64,000 bases of DNA. It comes from Amyelois transitella. Taxonomy: Eukaryota > Arthropoda > Insecta > Lepidoptera > Pyralidae. The translations under genes were made by a program, and so were the position numbers. Shown in pieces: positions 32,581 to 43,537 of the stretch (its first letter is position 1; each line of letters begins with the position of its first letter). The notes under the pieces are model-generated. The model was not told where the DNA came from and made no database searches. It saw only the letters and a program-made list of their open reading frames with translations. Location of the stretch: NCBI RefSeq assembly GCF_032362555.1, contig NC_083535.1, positions 5,518,001-5,582,000 of the forward strand, in the 5' to 3' direction.

Positions 32581-33028
32581 GTAGGATTGTGGGTATTAAG
32601 ATAATACGTTTTTTAGTACTGTCAATAGCATATTAACCCACTGAAATTCGGAGGAACCACGTAATGTAATCTAATAAAATGTTAACTTTATAACATAATA
32701 GGCACCACTTCCAATCAATATGTTATTAAATTCCGTGTCCGTGAATAATTCCTAACAATGTACCACAGTGTACACAGGATGACAGCAAACATAATTCTTT
32801 CTGACTGTGTTTAAAAAAAAATACTCGGATAAAAAAAGAAAAAAATAAATGGTACTTACCGATAAAAATTGTTTTCAACAAATAAATTAATTTACAACAA
32901 AAATGTAAAATTCACCAAGATTAAAATCATAACAACACTGTATTCGATAAAGGCCGACTTTTTCTTCATGTTTTACCTACATAAAATGATTAATCCATAA
33001 CAAGCTAGCAAAAGTGCACTAAAATATA

Positions 33029-36000
33029 ATGGATGCTTCGGCATCGCCGCAAGTCAATGCTGATTTAAATGGGGTTTACGGTTTTTTTCTGAAGATTGAG
33101 GACTCTAGTTTTCCTACGGCCAAGCCAAAAAGTACAGTGATTAAATACACCAAGCTTCCTGACTTTGAATTTGATCGGAAAGGTAAGGTTACGAATATCC
33201 GTAAGTTTCCTTCTGTTTTGCATTTTGTGATAAGTGATTTTTAGACCACATCCTTTTACTTTTAAGTGGTTGGGTTTACATAGCTATAAACATAACTCAC
33301 AGCGTCACTGTGTATGCTGTGTGTTTTTGATATGCTTGCGTATTAACTCATTATCAATTCAAAGTAGGTAGGTATGCCTTTGTACTTGCCTGGAGAAAAT
33401 CAATAATGTCTGTATACCTGAGTGAACAGTTTGAGTCTTTGCTATCATATCCATTTAGTTAGATTATATTACATCAAATGTGGCAGAAGACTTTGCATTT
33501 TCGTTTTCATGTTCTTTTCTTTATTGGTGGTCAGTAATGTATATTTTTATTTAATCAGCTTTATTTAAGATTTATGGTTACACAAATAATTATAATATAA
33601 GATACATTATTATGAATATGCCATGCCATGTTAGAAATTATCATTAGAATGATATCTATTCATCCTTCCATGTTTCCTTTGCTGCTTTGATGAGGCTCTA
33701 GTGCCTACTTTATTCATTTTCTTTTTCAATGGCTTAAAAGTTATTTCTCGTTATTGCTTGCATTTCCATATCATTAACTTTAGTTTGCCCCTTCTACAAT
33801 TATTATTGATATGTGGTTTTTTTTTATTGGTTGTTCCTTAAATAACCTGCAGGTCTCCAAAAACATGGCCATACAATTGTTAATGGTTCTCTTTTGTATT
33901 TGTCAAAGGCACAAGTGCACACTGTCACTGCATATCTCAACACCAGGGTAGCATTCTATCTGACACTACCCTGACATACAGCTTCTATGTAGGTTTTCTT
34001 ATCATGTTTGTATATGATAAGCAATCAAACTTTTTCAATTAATGGTAATTTTATGTTATACTAGCTGTGCCTGCAACTTCGTCAGTGTGGAATTGTTATT
34101 TTAGGCATCATTCTACCCCTCAAAGATGAATAATTTACCCTGTTTTTTTTTTAAGTTTTTATTGTATCATAATACTTGCAGCGTAATGTTATATAGCCTA
34201 AAGCCTTCCCTAATTAATGCCCTATTCAAGACAAAAAGAATTTTTCATTTAGAACCAGTTGTTCCTGAGATTAGCGTGTTCAAACAAACAAAATCTTCAG
34301 CTTTATAATATAAGTATAGATGTAAAAGCACTCTCAGGTCACTTTGGTACACAGCAATGCATTGTTGAAGATATTGAATAGAGAACCAACAACAAATCTC
34401 AAGTTTAGCATTTTTGGAAGAAACATAGACCATTCATACCTATCATGAAATTGATCAAACCCAAAGATGACTCCACTTGTACTTTGTCCAAATTTAATTC
34501 CAAATTTGAATTTCGAAAACACATCAAAAAATCTATCAATTTTCCTTTACAACATTTTGAGTAAATATTTTACTTCCTTCAATTGGTTAACTATGTGAAT
34601 TTAGACTTAAGAGAATAATACTGTTTTTTGATGTCTTCCTGTATATTAGCTTAGTATAGATTTCCCTAGATTTTTCACAATGAACCAAACCATCTTAGTA
34701 TTTCTTATTGTATTCTTGTCTCTAGGAGTATTTGTTTTTATACTAGGGACGCTAGACCAAATGCACATTTTTTTCTTTGTATATAATAATGACTACCTAC
34801 TTATTAATAATGGATCAAAAAGGGCCCTTTTTTAGTTATTTCTTTGACCTTATGATAGTCCTTGACAAATATTTTCTACGGGATCAGGACAAGAAAATTC
34901 ACATGAGCTTAAGTCACTACATCCCTTATTATATTAGGTTCATTGATACATTGTTTTTTTTTTTACCAGAATTTCCTTTTGAAAATTAAATTCATCAATA
35001 ACAAAAGAAATGTGTGTGTAATTTGACTTAAGGCCCCTGATTGAGGATAGTCAATTATTTTCGTGCGTTTTCAGTGTCATGGCCTCCAAACCAATACACA
35101 TTGCCACCACGCTTGCGTCGGATCATTTCAGTTGAAGATCCAACATTTGTGACCAGCCGATCGCTCTGCGCCGACATATTGGCATCTTCCAGAACTATGA
35201 CTTCAAATATTACTAAGAGAAAAATTGTGACCATTACAGAAGATGAAGAAAATGATTTGCATCCTAAATTTAGTGCGTAAAATACCTTTTTTTCACATTG
35301 TGTAGTGGAATATCTTTTACTGACAGCTATGCCTGATTCAATTTAAAAATCCTATTCCCAAATTCTTTTTCCTATATAGAATAGGACCACTCCATCTCTT
35401 TCCCATGGATGTCGTAAAAGGCGGCTAAGGGAAAGGCTTATAAACATGGGATTCTTCTTTTAGGCAACAGGCTACCAACCTGTCATTATATATGAATCTC
35501 CATTCTATCATTAAGCCAAAACAGCTGACCATGGCCTTTCAGTATTTTCAAGACTGTTGGCTCTGCCTACCCTGTAAGGGATATGGACGTGATTTTATGT
35601 ACCTACGTATTCCCAAATTTGGACTAATCTTTCCAGCAAATTCTTCAATAATCTCCCTAACACTCTCTATGTCAAATCAGGTTTGGACTCAACAGGACTC
35701 AACCCCCAAAAGGTAGTCACCTTTTGGGGGTAGAAACCTGATTTGTACCACCCAGTAAATGGAAAAGTTTTATATTTATTGATTTATTCTGATAATCACA
35801 CTACATGTTAAAATTGTATATGTTGAAATCATAAACCCTTTTTATTACAGCTAGAAGACCATCTCCAAAGATGTCAAGCAGGTCTGTAGGTACAGATCCC
35901 AAAAGAGAAAAACATTTTTCAAAAACAACTGCTTCTAGGTTGGCAACGCCGAAATGTAAGTAATTAATATATTTTTCTTTTTATATTCTTACACATTTTC

Positions 36001-39000
36001 TCTCCTCCTGGGATTTGATGACTGCTGTTTTGTTGTAGCATTGCGGACCTTGAAATACTCTTTGTTACACATAGCATAAGTAATTTAGCGAGGAAATAGA
36101 GTTCCATAAAATTAATGCATATTTTTTATAGAATCTATTGTGTGCTTTTCAGATTCAAAAGAACCGAAAATTAGTAGTCCTCGCTTAGGTGACGTAAATA
36201 GTAAAGATGTCAATGTTTTGAAACCTACATCTAAAAGCAAATACTCAAATGTTAGTCAATCATCTATGTCAGATATTAACAAGCGAGCCAAAGGGAAAGG
36301 TAAGAGACTAACAAGGTTTTTTTTACCTCTCTTTATTGTATATGTCGTAGCACGTTCGTTTCGTGATATCTCTATCACTAAATTAGTACCAATATCATTA
36401 GTACTGGGTCGGACACATCGAGATACGCCGCCACTTCGTGATTCGGCCAGTTATATCAAGATGCGCCCAATCTACAATTGGGTAGATCGACGAGAATAAT
36501 ATATTTTAATATATCCAAGAAAGGTGACAAGATTTGGACACCTTACAAAAACGCTGGTCAATACAACGATCGGGCTGCGACATATACAAGGTATAATTTA
36601 TTGACGTCACACCTTTCTTATAATTAGAGCAACAACAAAGACTACTAACTACACCTAAAGAATCAGTGATACAAACAGTATTCTGGCCATAAATCTATAA
36701 AAATGTTTACTTAAATAAGACAACTCAAAATATATCTGACTTTTCAGATGCAATTTGGAATACGAAAAGTACTAACCTGTCAAATGTAAATATAATTAAT
36801 AAAAATGCTACAACGCAAAGTCAAAGTGAAAAAGAATTAAATACTTCTAAAAAACGTGATCTACACAAGTTTACAAGCAGTTCGACTATTACAAAGCCAG
36901 TAGAGACATCCCGTAGCCGTAGAGTGCACCCACCGATCAATGCAAAAGGAAAATTGTTAAAACAAATCACTAGTACCAATAAGCCAGTCTCCGTAATACA
37001 TGTACCGCTCGAAGATAAATACCCAAAATCTAATGATTCGAGACTGGTTACAGAAACGGATTCCGAAATTGCAGTGCCAAATTTAATTAAAGAAGATTGT
37101 AGTACGGAAATAGATGAAAACATCGTTTATAGAAAGATAAACGTTGGAACCGACGCCATACAAACAGTAGACCGGGAAATACAAATAATTCCTGAAGAAT
37201 TGATATCTCCTCATTCCCGAGCCGAAACCAACAATACATTGTTTGATAGTCTGCGAATACCAAATGTTACACTGACAAAAGATAAAAGTGAACGTACAGA
37301 AGAAATAGTCAAATTCCATAGTAAATCATTACCAAATTTGAATGTGCCTCCAATGCAAATCACAACTAAAGTGGGAGATAAAACGAGCAAGGAGCCAAAT
37401 ATTTACAAGTCATACATAATCAGTTCAGCAACAGTGACATGCACCACAAGGCAAAAAATAAACTTTGAAGTGGTCAACGGAGACAACGACACGTCCTCGG
37501 AGCCATCTACAAACAAATTAGCATATCCAATGAACGTGGTATCCGTATACAAGAAAAAAATGAGGAATACGGAATCTAACCGTTTGTCCACTAAAAATAC
37601 CTATCAGCAGGGAGATAAGACGGAGGCAGAGTACACAGACCGACTGAATAAATTAAAGTCGCTTAATTGTTCCTATGTCCTTAATAGCAGTAAATTAGTG
37701 AAACCGTCCGATATAATCGGTACAATAAGATTCAACAGCTTGTTACAAAGCGACTACATCAGTGAACAGTTTCAAAGGGAGCTTAATTTTATAGATTCTT
37801 TCTTTGAGTCATTGCAATATTTGGAAAGCTGCACGTTTTCAGAGAAAGGTTTTTCTGATAATAAAGTGCAAACTTGGGCCTATAAAGCTGGGTTTGACGT
37901 CACCACCCCGGATTATGGCTCGTTTCTCTCGAATCTTGAAAATGGAACAAATGTTGATGATACTGAAACAATGGCCTCCAAGAGTCTTTGTCTGGTAAGT
38001 GTTATTCTTTTTATGTGTAAACATTGCGTATGTTGTGATTACTCATTTTTAACTTGTCAAATAGTAGCCAATTGACAGTCAATTAAGTAAGTAGGTAGTT
38101 TGCTAACGACGTGAAAGTTATCAGCATTATTAAATATGTGTATTTACTTTGTGCAGTCATTCTCTTTCTATGGCAATTTTAGTAAATCTTTGATCGTAAA
38201 GTTAATATAAAATATATCTTTATTTTTAAAACAATAATATTTTTACGATTGCAGCTCAACCTGCTCATTCGCGATGAACAGAGGCGAGCAAAGAATCTCC
38301 TTTTTGTATTGAAAATGCGAGAAGATGCTCTCAAGGACTTCACAAAATCTCAAATTCTTTGGCTAGAAGACAAAAAGAAACAGGACAATACAGATATATC
38401 TACCCTAAAGAAAAAACAGCGTGGCGCGCTTCTCAAATTACAACACGAATGTGGGGAAATGCAACGGATGCGTAAAGCCCTGCTCACACTTACGGAGAAA
38501 CGGAAAGTTGCTTTGATGAAAACAAAGAAAAATATAGAACTAAAACTTAGTAATAGCTTGGATGTTGATCAAATAATATTAGGAAAGAAAAAGTTGAAGA
38601 AAAGTGTATCATGTGACCGTAACACAGCTCCTCTGAAATGTTTTGATCTATCGAGTAGTGGATGTGATGACAGTGCCACTTCCCGAGCAAAATCTGATAT
38701 GCCACTAGCCGGGACTGCAGTAGTACCTCCCGAAACCACTAGTGTTGAAAAGAGTATCCAAACAGGTGACAGTATATTAGGATCTCCATTAAACACCGAT
38801 ACTGCTGCTGAAAATTTTGTAGCCGTTGATGGAGGTTATCTTAACATACTTTTCCATAATCTTTCACTCCCTCAAATATTTAGTTATGGCAAGCAGTATG
38901 AAGTTAACGAGGAAGCATTAAAAAACATAGTAAATTCATCAAACACCAATCATAATAATTTGAATGACACAGATATAATAGAGAAATTTATGGATCATGT

Positions 39001-41058
39001 AAAGAATTCGGATGTGGAGTGTAGTACTCCATCAACGGCTCGTAGTCTAGTCGAGGAGATGGATCAGTATTACAAAGATCTGACTGAGGGCGAAAAAGCT
39101 TCAATGTCCGATAGAGAGTGCAGTGGATTAATGGAGATCAACGATAGTGTTATTCAAGTTGTGGATTATAAAGGTTCTGCGACTCTTTGTGAGAATAGTT
39201 GTCAAAATATTACAAATACCGAACCAGTGTTGAATGTGGACAATATTATGAGTGAAGAGCCTTGCAAGTGCGGTTTGATATCGCCTGTGGAGTGCGAAAA
39301 TAGTCAGGAGGGCGAGTTATCAGAGCTCCCTCCGACCGGGCCGTTGCCAGTACCAGCTGGAGCAGTGGCTGTGGTTGATGTACCTCAACCAGTCGTCGAT
39401 GGGCCACTCTGGTTGCTTCCCACGTCTTCCTCATCATCCATCACTTCAGGTAAGGCTTTTTGCAATATACACATAATGTTTCATTTCCTTACTGGGTAGA
39501 TAAAAAACATCATTACCATTTTCGAGGGGAGTCCTCGGACCTTTCTGGATTAGTTTTTATGGGAAATGTCTCCCATCTGACCTCTGCAACTTTTGCAGAA
39601 GAATCTAACCATATTGGATCTTGATATCACATCCATTTGATTACATCGGTTTCTACCCAGTGTTTTGCCTCACCGTCAGAGCATCGGTTTGCAATCAAAC
39701 TCAATGTGTGTAACTTCAAAAGTATTTGTTTGATATTACAGACAGCACATGCAGCAGTCAGCCACTGATGTCAGTGCTTTCCATGTCTGGCATGTCGTCC
39801 ACAGCGCATTGCGAAGCGGAGGAGCTGCGAAGACAACAGCTAGCGATAGAAAGAGAGGTATGCTTCCTGTATAGATGCCACTATACACTAGTCTCAGATA
39901 ACACAAAAAATATATTGTTGATTACCAATAACAATGCACCAAAAAAGCTATTGATAGTATCCATACTTATATTATAAATGCCAAAGTATGTTTGTTACCT
40001 CTGCACAGTTATACCACTGAACAAACCTTCATAAAATTTTGCATACAAGTGTGAAACACGGAAAACGACAAGTTTCTTTTTTGTATTAATAATGACAAAT
40101 TTTTCTTTCCTATTAAACTACCTTTGTACCAAACAGTTGGGAACAAATGGATGTTGGTTTTATCAAACTGAAAAATAATATACATGAAATATTTTCAGAT
40201 AAAGGCACTGGAACAGCAACAATGCCAGTTGGTGGTGGTTCGCGAGATCCCCGACAAGCCTCCGCCGCCATACACCCCGCCCACCGAAACCAGACTAAAC
40301 AAAATCCCCAGACTTTACTTAGCCGACGAAACCACCTCGCAAAGAGTCCACAAGTACATTACTATGCCGGACCTTGGTCCGTCTGATCCAACAGATGGTT
40401 TTGACGTCTTTATCAATGATTTCTGCCAAGAGGCCATATGCAGGCATAAGTTGGAAGAGAGCGATAAACCTTGGGACGCATGCAATCTTTTACCACAAAA
40501 ACCACAAGTGGACACTGAGAAGCTTCTGTCAAAAACTTCGCAAGAGTTAGTAGATGTGTTCACGGGAGTCACGCCTACTGTCGTATCAGGTTAGTGGATT
40601 ACAATAAAACTTGCTGAAAGTCGCATAAGACTTTATTTCATCACAGTTGAACAGTTAAATACATGTTATTTTGGTACCACTTTTAACATGTTACATAATT
40701 CATCCATTGCAAGCTGCTTTCCGGGCCCCCGACACTACATCACATCTATATTATTCCTTATAGACCGACGAGCTAGTCTCTAAAAAAATTATAATTTCAG
40801 GCCAATTTCAGCTGCATAATTTATAATGGAGCCTAGATAGTAACTAATTAGAGAAATATAAACGCAGGTGTGGCGTCGCGGCGTTCCGATCACATCGACG
40901 ACATTCTCTTCGCCGAGTGGAGGCGATGTGAACCAGAGTGGACCAATCTTCACACCGACGAGGCCGCAGTCAAAAACCAACTGTTCGAAAGCATCTTCCA
41001 GAGAATTCTCACCGAAACCATAGACGAATACAAGAGGGTAGTCCACGTTGAACAGTAG
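33029..41058 (+). CDS. CEP350-like centrosome-associated protein
   Basis: Complete nine-exon gene: 33029-33182, 35075-35272, 35851-35955, 36153-36299, 36748-37994, 38255-39449, 39742-39857, 40199-40589 and 40868-41058 (stop TAG 41056-41058). All introns are GT-AG and all phases agree. The product is about 1,247 residues, less than half of vertebrate CEP350 (about 3,100). Residues 1-617 are polar and probably disordered (Ser/Thr/Lys-rich). Residues about 618-717 form a coiled coil matching the conserved CEP350 core: RRAKNLLFVLKMREDALKDF, SQILWLEDKKK, KKKQRGALLKLQ. A second short helix AEELRRQQLAIERE runs into IKALEQQQ and the conserved REIPDKPPPPYTPP; the C-terminus (DDILFAEWRRCEPEW, IFQRILTETIDEYKRV) is also CEP350-like. 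No CAP-Gly domain is visible. Likely acts at centrosomes/centrioles and microtubules. Family call from motif memory, not a search. Confidence 0.8.
33183..35074 (+). other. First intron of the CEP350-like gene
   Basis: 1.9-kb AT-rich intron after a 51-codon first exon. It contains a Helitron-type element at 34060-34320 and otherwise nothing I can name. Confidence 0.5.
34060..34320 (-). mobile_element. Non-autonomous Helitron-type element, minus orientation
   Basis: ACTAGCTGTGCCTGCAACTT at the left and GCTTTATAATATAAGTATAG A at the right; read in reverse it starts TCTATACTTATATTATAAAG and ends GGCACAGCTAGT, the usual lepidopteran Helitron termini. GAGATTAGCGTGTTCAAACA is a hallmark internal segment. 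Confidence 0.65.
35378..35604 (+). mobile_element. SINE with RTE-like 3' tail, longest copy
   Basis: AATAGGACCACTCCATCTCT, GGATGTCGTAAAAGGCGGCT, CTTCTTTTAGGCAACAGGCT, AAGACTGTTGGCTCTGCCTA and a final GGACGTGATTTTATGTACCT. Partial copies at 9940, 11385, 13312 (-), 26955 (-), 48120 (-) and 54030 (-). It lies in intron 2 of the CEP350-like gene. Its last 40 bases resemble the 3' end of the local RTE-like elements. Confidence 0.7.
36588..36640 (+). repeat. Fragment of the GGATACAAGGTATCACTTATTG repeat
   Basis: ATACAAGGTATAATTTATTG followed by ACGTCACACC, in the intron before CEP350-like exon 5. Confidence 0.4.
39515..39720 (-). repeat. SINE copy, minus orientation, decayed
   Basis: GTTTTGCCTCACCGTCAGAG, GCATCGGTTTGCAATCAAAC and CAACTTTTGCAGAAGAATCT are reverse-strand parts of the 29033 SINE. 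Located in the intron between CEP350-like exons 6 and 7. Confidence 0.4.
39956..40050 (+). mobile_element. Helitron-type 5' fragment
   Basis: ATACTTATATTATAAATGCC AAAG followed by a diverged TTGCATACAAGTG body; the 3' CTAGT end is missing. Intronic. Confidence 0.4.
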
Positions 41059-43537
41059 CCAATGATGTCGCGTAGGGTTCGCTTTGGCAAACCGTGTTAA
41101 TGTTGTATGTATACATACTTAAATTATATTATTTAAACTTTTATTATACAAGTAATTCAATCGATAACATCTTTATTTTTTGCAGTCCCGATCCACATTT
41201 TCATATTTATTTTTTAAACAGAAAACATGATTCACTATTGAGTAACGATTATGGCAATGAAAGTAGATTGTTTCAATTAAATTATTTATTAATCAAAAAT
41301 AATAATGAGAAATATCACATAGTCCTTACATTTTGACACTAACTACATTATAAATAGTTTTAGTCTTATAAAATAAACACTAAATCATTTATAATTAAGA
41401 ATTTTTAGGGCAAAACCGCCTCATGCGGGTTTGTATAACTGATCCTAGAAAACCCCACTCTGCTGGTGATGGTTCCAAGGACCTTTTGCCCGTAAACCAC
41501 TGTCCTGTCTAGTCGGTCCAAGATGAGAATAGTAGTAATGTTTTCCAGTACACACATACGCTGTTGCTACTATTATTTTAACGTATAAATAGAACAAACA
41601 ACCTTCTACCTATCGATTGGTATCCAATATTTAAGAAGGAATTAAGGAAATCGTATTTAAAACTCCTATTTTTTACTTGATTATTATACATCATAAAATT
41701 ATATACTTATTTAATATACACGACAATACAAACAAAATATCCTTAATATAGACAATACTGTTAGTTAACAGATACCATAATGATTCGAGTAAATATTATG
41801 TTTTGCAACGATAGAGCATTATTATTCTACATGTTATTGATTTATTTTTTTTCCGAATTTTCTATATAATATGCAGCAGGTTCATAATACTGCCAAAGGA
41901 ATACATAATTAAAAATAAGTTATAAATCTCACTTTGTCAGAAATTTAAGGTTTTGTGAAGGTTACTTCACAGATTTATTAATATACATAAATATATATTG
42001 TATTTTTTTAATATTTTTTTAAATACATTAACGTCACATGTCAATTTATATAGAAGTTCATTATAAAAACATACAAGAAAGATTTCTTTAGTCAACAGAA
42101 CTAGCTAGTTCTCTAAGGGCACTTTCCCATCTCAGCGCGGCAACCACGGCCACGGGAACCCAGGTAAATTCGGCATTAAAGTCGAATGTGTCTGCGTTCG
42201 ATCCCTGGCAACAGTTTTTTTTTACCATTTTTTTAAGATGGAGAAAGAAATGACAGCATGTAATATTTTGATTGGAGGAGAAAAAGTTGAGCAAGTGAAA
42301 GAGTTTGTATATCTAGGATCAAAGTTTACATCAGATGGCAAGTGTGATAGTGATATTGAAAGGAGAGTGAACGCGGGGAACATGGTGAATGGAGCTTTGC
42401 ATGCCTTTATGAGCAGTCAGAAACTATCCAAAAAGGCTCGACTGGCTGCACTGGGCCGTGTTGTTCCCGACATTAATGTATGGGAGTGAAAGTTGGGCAT
42501 GGCAAAAGAAGCACGAAAGCAGAATAAATGCAGTGGAAATGAGAGCGTTAAGGAGTATGTTGGGTGTGAAATTGAGTGACCGGATAAGGAACAGCGTGAT
42601 AAGGGAATGTTGTGATATGAAAGAAGATGTAGTTACAGGAATAGAAAAGGGTATGTTGAGATGGTTCGGTCATGTGGAGAGGATGAATGAAAATAGGTTG
42701 ACTGAAAGGTCGGGGTGGGAAGACCTAGACGAACATATCTTGATCAAATTAAGGACGTCCTGGTAAAGGGTCAGGTCAAAAGTACCCGAAACCGCCGAGC
42801 TTGCATGAAGAGAGTTATGAATGTGGATGAAGCAAAGGAAGTATGCAGGGATCGTGGCAAGTGGAAAGAGGTAGTCTCTGCCTACCCCTCCGGGAAAGAG
42901 GCGTGATTTTATGTATGTATGTTTTTTAAGATTTTTGTGACGTCCACCAAGCACCGCTCGTTCACCCAGGTACTTATTCATTATTCTATGTAGCTCACTC
43001 ACTAATATTAATAACAAGCACTTATTCAAAGTGTTCTTACATATATGCAGTGAATAAGCACCCTTAGTCACTTTTTACATGGCACATAGTTCCCTATTAC
43101 CTAGCTACCAAAAAAAAAGACAATTATTCATTCTTATCTAAGATAAAAACGATGCCTGCGTGACTGTTTTATAATAAAATTTACACATAAAATGCCATTG
43201 TTTTCAAAAGGGGTATATGGTAAATTGAGCCTTATATAGTATATGTCTCCCCCTTGAAGATTATCATATAAGTATGTACAATGTTTGAATTGAGTGAAAA
43301 CCTATCCTATACAAAAATATCCTATTTTTGTATAGGATAGGTTTTTTTATATATTCAGCGACTCAATTAACATAATTTTCCATTAAAAATATGTTTGTAT
43401 AAAAAAATTATAAGAAAAATGTATTCCTGCTATAAGATTAATGAAAAATGTTTAGTAGTATACCCTTAATACCCTTCTGACTTTACCCACCAATTTTTAA
43501 CACTGGCACCAACAGATTTCTTTATCTATTTTAATGA
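41059..43537. other. Intergenic region between convergent CEP350-like and SMOC genes
   Basis: Holds the CEP350-like 3' UTR (AATAAA at about 41371), a tRNA-like or SINE remnant at about 42110-42215 (GTCTGCGTTCGATCCCTGGC), the RTE-like insertion at 42240-42921 and a perfect hairpin at 43297-43345. No other gene seen. Confidence 0.55.
42240..42921 (+). mobile_element. RTE-like non-LTR retrotransposon, 5'-truncated, with target-site duplication
   Basis: C-terminal end of a reverse-transcriptase polyprotein in three broken frames: EFVYLGSKFTSDGKCDSDIE (42297 on), LMYGSESWAWQKKHESRINA (42467 on) and GRPRRTYLDQIKDVLVKGQ (42715 on), ending GKWKEVVSAYPSGKEA and GCGTGATTTTATGTATGTAT. Two frameshifts make it a pseudogene. 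Flanked by TTTTTTAAGAT at 42229-42239 and 42922-42932, an 11-base target-site duplication. Confidence 0.85.

Noticed and set aside
42670..43071. 133-codon minus-strand ORF
   Set aside because: Antisense of the RTE-like fragment plus flanking DNA.
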